A DNA stretch of 21,081 nt from UBA8828 sp046315175 (GTDB lineage Bacteria; Verrucomicrobiota; Verrucomicrobiia; Opitutales; UBA953), in the NCBI GenBank assembly GCA_046315175.1, contig JBKDBK010000117.1, positions 1 to 21,081 of the forward strand, read 5' to 3'. This document shows, one piece after another, positions 15,586 through 21,081 of the stretch. The notes beneath the pieces were generated by a model. That model had not been told where the DNA came from, made no database searches, and worked only from the letters and a program-made list of their open reading frames with translations. Each line of letters starts with the position of its first letter. Position 1 is the first letter of the stretch. The translations under genes and the position numbers were made by a program.

Positions 15586-15952
15586 TGGAGGTGGCGGGAG
15601 TCGAACCCGCGTCTTCCGGCCCTTGCTACGGGCCTTCTACATGCTTAGCGCCACGATTGATCTCGGCCGGATTTGGGCGTGGGCGCCCGTCCGACCTATC
15701 TGTCCTCTCGATTACCCCTGAGAGTTCAGCCCGAGCGGGGGTTCGCCTGCTTGAACCAGGATGATCCAGGGTCGCAGGTCAGACTCTGGGTCCTGACGCG
15801 GGGATTAGGCCGCGAGCGCGAGCGCGTTGTCGCGCTCGAACGTGATGGTGTTGTTGGCAGTTATGTGCCGCCGATGGGATTTAGGAGGCGCATCGACAAT
15901 CCTCCGCATGCCGGCTCGTCCTCTTGGCTGGAATCGAATCCGGAACACCCCC
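15586..15952 (-). ncRNA. ssrA: tmRNA (SsrA)
   Basis: Rescues stalled ribosomes and tags the unfinished protein for proteolysis. The one-piece RNA runs from GGGGGTG at 15952 to a discriminator A at 15586, 367 bases. The 5' GGGGGUG pairs with CACCUCC at 15587-15593 (one G-U) to make the acceptor stem. The T arm reads CGCGGGTTCGACTCCCGC. TAAGCATGTAGA, a near-invariant tmRNA sequence, lies just before it, and GGATTCGATTCC after the 5' stem is the D-loop analogue. The genome encodes CCT rather than CCA after the discriminator, so CCA must be added. The tag frame starts at GCC 15858. No convincing promoter was seen upstream. A 13-bp hairpin follows the 3' end. Confidence 0.96.
15805..15858 (-). other. 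tmRNA tag-peptide reading frame
   Basis: Resume codon GCC at 15858 followed by 16 codons and TAA (15805-15807) encode ANNTITFERDNALALAA. With the alanine carried by tmRNA the tag would be 18 residues. It ends in ALALAA, the hydrophobic C-terminus seen by ClpXP-type proteases, and is several residues longer than the E. coli tag. Confidence 0.92.
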
Positions 15953-15976
15953 GAAAGACTGGTTGGTTGAGAACCC

Positions 15977-15994
15977 GTCGGATCGAGGTCCGAC
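15977..15994. repeat. Inverted repeat upstream of ssrA
   Basis: GTCGGA, six bases, TCCGAC: a perfect 6-bp inverted repeat 25 bases upstream of the tmRNA 5' end. It could fold in a tmRNA precursor or be a protein site. It may also be chance in G+C-rich DNA. Confidence 0.3.
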
Positions 15995-16095
15995 TGGGAA
16001 AGAACACTGTCACCGTGCCGAGGATACGCGGAAAGGCAAGCGCCGAGGCGGATTTGTCCCTGTCCATCGGCGCAGCCCGAGGCCATGTTTCGCCC

Positions 16096-16881
16096 GTGGA
16101 GCTCGCCCTCGTCACCTTGGTCGCCCTGGCCGCCTCGCTCCTGACCTTCGTCTCGGGCTTCGGCCTGGGCACCCTGTTGATGCCGGCGCTGGCCCTGTTC
16201 GTCGCTCCCGAGGCCGCCGTCGCCCTCACCGCCGTGGTGCACCTGCTCGCCAACCTGCTCAAGGTCGCGCTGGTCGGCCGCGAGGCGGACCGCCCCACCC
16301 TGATCGCCTTCGGCATCCCGGCCCTGCTCGGCGGGCTGGCCGGCGGGTGGCTGCTGCAAGCCTGGGCGCGCTCCGTCGAGCCCGTGGTCTGGACGCTTGG
16401 CCCCTGGAGCTTCTGGACCTTTCCCGCCGCCCTCGCCATCGGCCTCGTCATGCTCCTTGTCGCCGCGGCCGAGCTCCATCCGCGCTTCCAGGACTGGCGA
16501 CCCTCCCCGCGCTGGCTTTCCCTCGGCGGGGCGATCTCCGGGTTGCTCGGCGGGCTGTCGGGACACCAGGGCGCGCTGCGGAGCGCCTTCCTCGCCGGGC
16601 TTCCGGGCCTGAGTCCCGTCGGGTTCGCGGCCACCGGAGCCGTCATCGCCTGCGCCGTGGACCTCGCCCGGCTCGCCGCCTACGGCACCCCCGCCTGGGC
16701 ATCGGCGAGCGAGCACGCGGGCCTGCTGGCGGCGGCGGGCCTCGCCGCCCTCTCCGGCACCTGGCTGGGGGCGCGCTGGATCCGAAAGACCACCCTGCCC
16801 TTTGTCCGAAAGCTGGTGGCTGTGGGCGTCATTCTCGTGGCCCTGCGCCTGATCACCGGCGGGTTTCCGCTTCCCGCCTGA
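16096..16881 (+). CDS. TauE/SafE (TSUP) family permease
   Basis: Inner-membrane protein of 261 residues and about eight hydrophobic segments. Family members export sulfite, sulfoacetate and related organosulfur anions, though most are untested. The two repeat-like halves are visible: FVSGFGLGTLLMPALALFV near the N-terminus, and GAISGLLGGLSGHQGALRSA with GAVIACAVDLARLAAYG in the second half, the latter very typical. I chose GTG 16096 because it starts just before the first helix; the frame is open far upstream but there crosses the ssrA promoter region and the tmRNA itself. An ATG at 16085 is out of frame. The TGA stop lies in the loop of a 6-bp GC hairpin (16873-16887). The phosphatase gene follows after 24 bases. 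Confidence 0.85.
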   Translation: MELALVTLVALAASLLTFVSGFGLGTLLMPALALFVAPEAAVALTAVVHLLANLLKVALVGREADRPTLIAFGIPALLGGLAGGWLLQAWARSVEPVVWTLGPWSFWTFPAALAIGLVMLLVAAAELHPRFQDWRPSPRWLSLGGAISGLLGGLSGHQGALRSAFLAGLPGLSPVGFAATGAVIACAVDLARLAAYGTPAWASASEHAGLLAAAGLAALSGTWLGARWIRKTTLPFVRKLVAVGVILVALRLITGGFPLPA

Positions 16882-16899
16882 GGCGGGCGGCCCTAGGTT
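16871..16899 (+). promoter_or_regulatory. Possible promoter of the phosphatase gene
   Basis: TTCCCG (3/6), a 17-base spacer, TAGGTT (16894-16899, 3/6), then exactly 6 bases to ATG 16906. The pattern TAGG(A/T)T-N6-ATG is the same as at dsbD. The -35 overlaps a short hairpin at the end of the permease gene. Confidence 0.3.
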
Positions 16900-16905
16900 G
16901 GGCGC

Positions 16906-17658
16906 ATGAAGGACACAGACTCGCTCCGAGCGCTCGCGCTGGCCACGGCCGAGGCCGCCGGCCAGCTGCTGGCCAAGGGTGCCTCGCGCGCGGTCAACGC
17001 GACGACGGATGACGACGTCAAGATGCAGGCCGACGTGGATTCCGAGACGCTCGTCCGCGAGCTTCTCGCCGCCTCCGGCCTTCCCGTCATCGGCGAGGAA
17101 CTCGGGGGCGACCCCGCCCTCTTCGAGTCGGGCCGGGATCTCTACTGGGTCGTCGACCCGCTCGACGGCACCTACAACTACCTCCGCAACCAGCCCTGCA
17201 CCTGCGTCTCCATCGGCCTGATGCGCGGCCGGGACCCGGTGCTCGGCGTCATCCGCGACTTCACCGCCGACAAGACCTACCTCGGCGTCCCCGGAGAGGG
17301 GACGTTCGTCAACGGGCGGCGCATCACCCCGGCCTGGGCGGAGCGCGCCGCCGACGCCTGCCTGATGACGGGCTTCCCCGCCGCCGCCGACAAGGAGGGC
17401 CCCGCCATGGCGGCCTTCCTGAGGGAAGCCGCCCGGTACAAGAAGATCCGCATGATTGGCAGCGCGGCGCTCGCCCTGGCCTACGTCGCCGAGGGCGTGG
17501 CCGACACCTACCAGGAATGCGCGACCAACCTGTGGGACGTCGCCGCGGGCCTTGCCCTCGTCAAGGCCTCGGGCGGCCACTACCGCCTGGAGCCGACCGG
17601 CAAGCGCCCCCTCAACTTCGACCTCCGGGCCTCGGCCCGCGAGGAATGGACCCGCTGA
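16906..17658 (+). CDS. Inositol-monophosphatase-family phosphatase
   Basis: 250-residue Mg-dependent, Li-sensitive-type sugar or nucleotide phosphatase. Metal-site motifs are complete: GEE at 63-65, DPLDGTYNY at 84-92 (D84, D87) and NLWDVAAG with D211. The family includes inositol-1-phosphatase, histidinol phosphatase (HisN) and CysQ. The short length and SALALAYVAEGVADTY favour an IMPase or HisN reading over CysQ, but substrate cannot be fixed. Cytoplasmic. It begins 24 bases after the permease stop and ends 7 bases before the transglutaminase-like gene, so it is probably part of the plus-strand run to 20068. Confidence 0.88.
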   Translation: MKDTDSLRALALATAEAAGQLLAKGASRAVNATTDDDVKMQADVDSETLVRELLAASGLPVIGEELGGDPALFESGRDLYWVVDPLDGTYNYLRNQPCTCVSIGLMRGRDPVLGVIRDFTADKTYLGVPGEGTFVNGRRITPAWAERAADACLMTGFPAAADKEGPAMAAFLREAARYKKIRMIGSAALALAYVAEGVADTYQECATNLWDVAAGLALVKASGGHYRLEPTGKRPLNFDLRASAREEWTR

Positions 17659-17665
17659 GACCTCC

Positions 17666-18892
17666 ATGCGCCTCCTCGGTCCAGCCCTCCTCCTTGTCGC
17701 CTGCCTCCTGCGCGCCAACCCCACCCCCGAGCTCTCCCACTGCCCGCCTATGCCGCCCGGAACCCCTCCGCCCAAGGTCCCCGTCGGCATCACCGCCGCC
17801 CAGTCCGCCGAGGCGAGGTCCGAGGCTCGCCTCGCCGCCAACCCGGCCGCGGAGGCTCGCTGGAGGAAGCTCCTTGGCCAAGAGGCGAGCCTGGCCCGGC
17901 GCGCCGCCCAGCACCTCGTCGCCTTCATGCCGGAGGCCGACCTCGCCGGCCTCGACCCCGACTATGTCGCGGAGAACCTCCGCCTGGCCCTCGCCGCCCG
18001 CGCGGAGTTCGCCTGGGCGGCCGACGTCCCCGAGCCGATCTTCCTGAACGATGTCGCCCCCTACGCCGTGCTGGACGAGGACCGCGAGCCCATCCGCGCC
18101 TGGATGCTCGAGCGGCTTCGCCCGGTGGTGGCGGGGGCCAAGGATCGTCGCGCCGCCATCCTCGCGGTGAACCGCGCCCTGCCCTCCCTCGCCAAGGTCG
18201 TCTACAGCACCAAGCGCCGCGCGCCGAACCAAAGCTCGGCGGACTCCATCCGGCAGGGCGTCGCCTCCTGCACCGGGCTATCCATCCTCCTCGTCGACGC
18301 CTTTCGCGCGGTCGGCATCCCCGCCCGCATCGCCGGCTGCGCGACCTGGGTGACCGTCCGCGGCAACCACAACTGGGTCGAGGTCTGGGACAACGGCTGG
18401 CACATCACCGAGTACAACCTCGATGCCAAGGGCCTCGGCCATGCCTGGTTCCGCGACCGCGCGGCCTTCGCCGACCCCGAGCGCCCCGAGACGCGCATCG
18501 TCGCCACGAGCTGGGCGCCCGTCGACGGCGGCCAGCCCTTCCCCCTCGTCTGGAGGCTCCGATCGGGCGACGTCAGCGGCGTCGACCGCACCGCCGACTA
18601 CCACGCCTGGGCCGGCGGCCGCCGCAGGGCCCTGTCCGAGGGCGAATCCCTGCTCGGCGTCCGCGTCTTCCGCGGCGAGACCCGGGAGCCCACCGAGGTG
18701 ACCGTGCTGCAGGATGGCCGCGAGATCGCGCGCGTCCGCACCGCCGGTCCGGCCCAGGACATGATGGACGTGCCCTGGACCCGGCTGGAGACCGCGCGCG
18801 GCAAGGTGACCCTCCGCGCCGGCGAGCTCAGCCGCGAGGTCGAGCTGAAGGGCGGCGAGGAGACCGTGGTCGACCTCCGGCTGGCGCCTTGA
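17666..18892 (+). CDS. Exported transglutaminase-like protein
   Basis: 408-residue protein with a signal peptide (MRLLGPALLLVACLLRANP). The papain-like transglutaminase core lies at about 190-260: C202 in ASCTGLS is the nucleophile, H235 in GNHNWVEVW the base, and the third acid is probably E249 in GWHITEYN, where the family often has Asp. The first 180 residues are helical and contain PEPIFLNDVAPYAVLDE. The C-terminal 90 residues look like an Ig-like or carboxypeptidase-regulatory beta domain. Family members in bacteria act as proteases, amidases or cross-linkers; the role here is unknown. No Shine-Dalgarno sequence is seen, and it starts 7 bases after the phosphatase stop, consistent with coupling. 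Confidence 0.85.
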   Translation: MRLLGPALLLVACLLRANPTPELSHCPPMPPGTPPPKVPVGITAAQSAEARSEARLAANPAAEARWRKLLGQEASLARRAAQHLVAFMPEADLAGLDPDYVAENLRLALAARAEFAWAADVPEPIFLNDVAPYAVLDEDREPIRAWMLERLRPVVAGAKDRRAAILAVNRALPSLAKVVYSTKRRAPNQSSADSIRQGVASCTGLSILLVDAFRAVGIPARIAGCATWVTVRGNHNWVEVWDNGWHITEYNLDAKGLGHAWFRDRAAFADPERPETRIVATSWAPVDGGQPFPLVWRLRSGDVSGVDRTADYHAWAGGRRRALSEGESLLGVRVFRGETREPTEVTVLQDGREIARVRTAGPAQDMMDVPWTRLETARGKVTLRAGELSREVELKGGEETVVDLRLAP

Positions 18893-18900
18893 CGCTCGAC

Positions 18901-18920
18901 AGTCGCCACCCCGCGCGACT
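18901..18920 (+). other. Hairpin between the transglutaminase-like gene and the membrane-protein gene
   Basis: AGTCGC, eight bases, GCGACT: a perfect 6-bp stem 8 bases after the transglutaminase stop, followed by AACTTT. It may attenuate read-through or overlap a promoter of the next gene. Too short for a confident terminator. Confidence 0.35.
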
Positions 18921-18932
18921 AACTTTCCGGCC

Positions 18933-19385
18933 GTGATCGAGATCAACAGCTTCGAGTCCGCCCTCCGCAAGCACGCCGCCCTGATACTCGGGCACCCCGT
19001 CGACCTCGCCGCGGTCAATTTCTGGGTCTCCCTCGCCATGGTGGCCGTGCTGGTTCCTTACCTTGGCCGCCTGGCAGCCAAACACTTCTTCGGCAAAGAA
19101 GGTAGCCTGCTCGCCATCGGCGCGGTCGGCCTGATCTCCGTCGGCCTCGCCTTCGCCGCCTTCTGCATGGCTGACGCGTCGCTCTCCAGTTTCGTCCCGG
19201 CCAATTTCGGCACCCTTGTGCTATCGCTTGCCACCTGCACCGCCGTGCTCCTCATCGCAAGCGCCGCCTCCCAGGTGCTCTCGCTCGGCTTCGGCCCCTC
19301 GCTCGGCCTGCAGGTCATCTTCTGGAACATCGTGGTCGTCGCCAACGTCGCCACGCGATTCCTGACCGACCTCTGGTCCCGCTAG
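18933..19385 (+). CDS. Four-helix membrane protein of unknown function
   Basis: 150 residues, GTG start, no Shine-Dalgarno sequence. Hydrophobic segments at about 26-45, 57-79, 92-113 and 122-144 predict four membrane helices with both ends on the same side; the N-terminal 20 residues are amphipathic and the loop HFFGKEG is basic. I recognise no family. The next gene begins 2 bases after its stop, so the two are almost certainly translated together, suggesting a membrane anchor or partner for the exported downstream protein. Coding support is the clean helix pattern, open frame and codon use like its neighbours. Confidence 0.7.
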   Translation: MIEINSFESALRKHAALILGHPVDLAAVNFWVSLAMVAVLVPYLGRLAAKHFFGKEGSLLAIGAVGLISVGLAFAAFCMADASLSSFVPANFGTLVLSLATCTAVLLIASAASQVLSLGFGPSLGLQVIFWNIVVVANVATRFLTDLWSR

Positions 19386-19387
19386 GC

Positions 19388-20068
19388 ATGCGCGCCGCCG
19401 GGTTCTGCGCCGTGGTCGCGTGCCTCGCCGCATCATCCGGCGCCGAGGACCCTGGGCGGAAGGTGGAAATCATCGCGCAGGTGCTCCAAGCCCGGGCCGG
19501 GGCGGAGCCCGTTCTCCTGGCTATGCCCTCGGTGGTCTGCGCCGAGGGGTCCGAGGCCGAGATCCACGTCGGGCGATTCGATTCGGACGGCGCGCCCGAG
19601 GCCGAGGCCATCCGGATGCAGCTGACCCCGCGCGTCCTCGACGACGGACGGATCGAGATCAAGGTCGTCTCCCTCGGCTCCGAGCTGGGCATGAAGCCGG
19701 AGCCCGGCCGCGGGCAGGGCGCCGCCCAGGCCGAGTCGGCACCGGTCTTCCACTCGGCGCTGCCCGCGGAAAAGCTCTTCTCGCTGGCGGGCAGGAGCGG
19801 CCAGCGCCGTTGGCTCAGGTTCGGACAGTCCATCGACGGGTGGACCGTCGAGAGCTTCGAGCCGGCGAGCGCCACGCTGTCCCTGCGCAGGGGGCAAAGA
19901 ACACAGCGGCTCAGCCTGGCCAAGCCGAGCGGGGGCGAGCCCGACCCGCTCCCGCCGCGCATCGTGACCGTCGCCATGCTGCCGGGGCGGCATGCGGAAA
20001 TCCCCGGGAAGGACGGCCGTCGGCTCGTCATCAAGGCGCGCCTGTTCGAGCGGGCGCCGCCGCGCTGA
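19388..20068 (+). CDS. Exported protein with secretin-like and GspC/PilP-like motifs
   Basis: 226 residues with a signal peptide (MRAAGFCAVVACLAASSGA). Residues 25-95 read like the start of a secretin C-domain: VEIIAQVLQ, then LLAMPSVV, an A-E-I-H-V-G motif at 57-62, and LTPRVLDDGRIEIKVV at 79-94, in the same order as the secretin pattern P-x-V...A-x-I-x-V-G...L-x-x-T-P-R-V. Residues about 138-178 (GWTVESFEPASATLSLRRG) resemble the small beta domain of GspC or PilP. The rest of a secretin, including the gate and N domains, is absent. It begins 2 bases after the four-helix membrane protein. The similarity is by eye and short; a general periplasmic beta protein is the alternative. It ends 6 bases from the convergent ppc. 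Confidence 0.65.
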   Translation: MRAAGFCAVVACLAASSGAEDPGRKVEIIAQVLQARAGAEPVLLAMPSVVCAEGSEAEIHVGRFDSDGAPEAEAIRMQLTPRVLDDGRIEIKVVSLGSELGMKPEPGRGQGAAQAESAPVFHSALPAEKLFSLAGRSGQRRWLRFGQSIDGWTVESFEPASATLSLRRGQRTQRLSLAKPSGGEPDPLPPRIVTVAMLPGRHAEIPGKDGRRLVIKARLFERAPPR

Positions 20069-20074
20069 GGGACG

Positions 20075-21081
20075 TCAGCCCGTCGTCTGCAGGCCGGCCG
20101 CGATGGCGTTGACCGAGAGCAGGAGCTGGGGGACGAGGGCGTCGGCGTCCTTCTTCTCGCCCTCGGCGACCTGGCGGCGCCAGTCGCGGATGAGCGCGAC
20201 CTGCTGCTCGTGGAGGAGATCGATGGCCTCCTCGCGCAGGGAGATGACCTTGCGCAGGCGGGGCCGGCCCTGGGTCAGCTGCTTGTCCGAGAGCTCGTCG
20301 AGCATCCGGCGGGTGAGCGCGTGCTCGCGCAGGATCAGCCCGAGGAAGCGCTCGCGCAGGCCGCGGTCCGTCACCATGCCGCCGTAGAGCTTCATCATCC
20401 TGCGGTTGGCCGCGATGGCGCTGGTGGAGGCGTTCTTGAGCATGTAGCGGAGCGGCGCCCAGCTGTCGTAGCGGTCCTTGACCTGCTCCCAGCCGCGGGG
20501 GTTCTCGGCCTTGAGCCGGGCGAGGCCGGAGCCGACGCCGTACCAGCCGGAGAGGTAGAAGCGCGACTGGCTCCAGGCGAAAACCCACGGGATGGCGCGC
20601 AGGTCCTCGAGCGAGGCGACCCCGGTCCGCCGCGACGGGCGGGATCCGATGCGGCTGGCCTCGATGACGTCGATGGGCGTGGCCTGGCGGAAGAAATCGA
20701 TGAACCCCGGGGTCCGCAGGAGCTCCTGGTAGGCCTCGCGCGAATGGCCGGCGAGCTCGTCCATCACCCGGCTGAGGGCCTCGGGGTCCTCCTTCGCCAC
20801 CTCGTGGAGAAGGGTGTTCTGGGTCACGCCGGCGGTGAGCAGCTCGAGGTTGTTCACCGCGGTGATCTGGTTGGCGTACTTCTGGCTGATCGTCTCGCCC
20901 TGCTCGGTCATCCGCAGCGAGCCGCCGATGGTGCCGTGGGGAAGGGCGTCGATGAAGCGGTGGGTGGGGCCGGCGCCGCGCGAGATCGTGCCGCCGCGGC
21001 CGTGGAAGAAGACCATGCGCACCCCGTGCCGCGCGCCGACCTCGGCGAGGCGCTGCTGGGCGCGGTAGAGGCTCCAGAGGG
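20075..21081 (-). CDS. ppc: Phosphoenolpyruvate carboxylase, C-terminal part
   Basis: Adds bicarbonate to phosphoenolpyruvate to give oxaloacetate, refilling the TCA cycle. The frame enters from the right edge, and about 335 residues of the C-terminal half are present (bacterial enzymes have about 900). FFHGRGGTISRGAGPTH is the glycine-rich catalytic loop with its essential Arg, MTEQGETISQKYAN follows as in the family, and FAWSQSRFYLSGWYGVGSGL is the usual WTQ-R-x-x-L-P-x-W-x-G-like segment. The protein ends in IAAGLQTTG, close to the family's conserved AGL-x-N-T-G terminus that helps close the active site. The upstream part, LWSLYRAQQRLAEVG, continues in frame to the window end, so the GTG at 21022 is internal. 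It converges on the secretin-like gene with 6 bases between stops. Confidence 0.95.
   Translation of the reverse strand, partial: LWSLYRAQQRLAEVGARHGVRMVFFHGRGGTISRGAGPTHRFIDALPHGTIGGSLRMTEQGETISQKYANQITAVNNLELLTAGVTQNTLLHEVAKEDPEALSRVMDELAGHSREAYQELLRTPGFIDFFRQATPIDVIEASRIGSRPSRRTGVASLEDLRAIPWVFAWSQSRFYLSGWYGVGSGLARLKAENPRGWEQVKDRYDSWAPLRYMLKNASTSAIAANRRMMKLYGGMVTDRGLRERFLGLILREHALTRRMLDELSDKQLTQGRPRLRKVISLREEAIDLLHEQQVALIRDWRRQVAEGEKKDADALVPQLLLSVNAIAAGLQTTG

Noticed and set aside
15673..16095. N-terminal extension of the TauE/SafE permease
   Set aside because: The frame is open but crosses the tmRNA gene and its upstream region, and the added residues resemble no transporter N-terminus.
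16873..16887. Hairpin CCCGCC-TGA-GGCGGG with the permease stop codon in its loop
   Set aside because: A 3-base loop, 6-bp stem and no T-run; too weak to call a terminator, though it overlaps the possible phosphatase promoter.
15805..17928. A 707-codon minus-strand open frame ending in the tmRNA tag
   Set aside because: Only the last 17 codons are real, as the tag frame inside ssrA. The rest is antisense to the permease and phosphatase genes.

Overview
The window is a high-G+C chromosomal segment (clearly well above 60% G+C by eye, not computed) from a Gram-negative-type bacterium. An outer compartment is implied by a DsbD-type reductase, many signal peptides, and a Tat signal on a superoxide dismutase. 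The protein set (CotH-family protein, DUF3500 protein, an adenylate-kinase-like enzyme with an extra C-terminal domain) would suit Verrucomicrobiota, perhaps Opitutae. This is an inference from gene content only; no 16S rRNA or other taxonomic marker is present. I saw no insertion sequence, phage, CRISPR array or tRNA. One tmRNA gene is present.

Layout. Positions 1-1003: an SOS mutagenesis cassette on the minus strand, umuD then umuC (umuC cut by the window edge), with a perfect 14-bp LexA-box-like palindrome just before the umuD start. 1009-3990: minus-strand cotH-like, cysK and infA, with a clear terminator after infA and an A+T-rich promoter region before cysK. 4112-5401: plus-strand tadA and a Tat-exported Fe/Mn superoxide dismutase, closed by a strong terminator. 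5491-12429: plus-strand run of a secreted unknown protein, an NMP-kinase-like protein, a probable circularly permuted ATP-grasp protein, an exported alpha/beta hydrolase, and a DsbD-like protein whose thioredoxin domain lies before the membrane domain. 12426-14426: minus-strand FAD oxidoreductase and AEC transporter, meeting dsbD tail to tail with a shared CTAG. 14505-15536: exported DUF3500 protein. 15586-15952: ssrA (tmRNA) on the minus strand, with a readable 17-residue tag. 16096-20068: plus-strand TauE/SafE permease, inositol-monophosphatase-like enzyme, exported transglutaminase-like protein, a four-helix membrane protein and an exported protein with secretin-like motifs. 20075 to the end: 3' part of phosphoenolpyruvate carboxylase on the minus strand.

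Themes. Translation and its quality control are represented by infA, tadA and ssrA; redox and envelope functions by the superoxide dismutase, dsbD, cysK and several exported proteins. The most interesting signal is not a gene. Several starts have no Shine-Dalgarno sequence but have a promoter-like -35/-10 pair whose -10 ends 6-7 bases before the start codon (best at umuD and infA, weaker at several others), which predicts leaderless mRNAs. Other points to check are the DsbD domain order, the ATP-grasp/hydrolase pair, and the small secretin-like protein beside a membrane partner.
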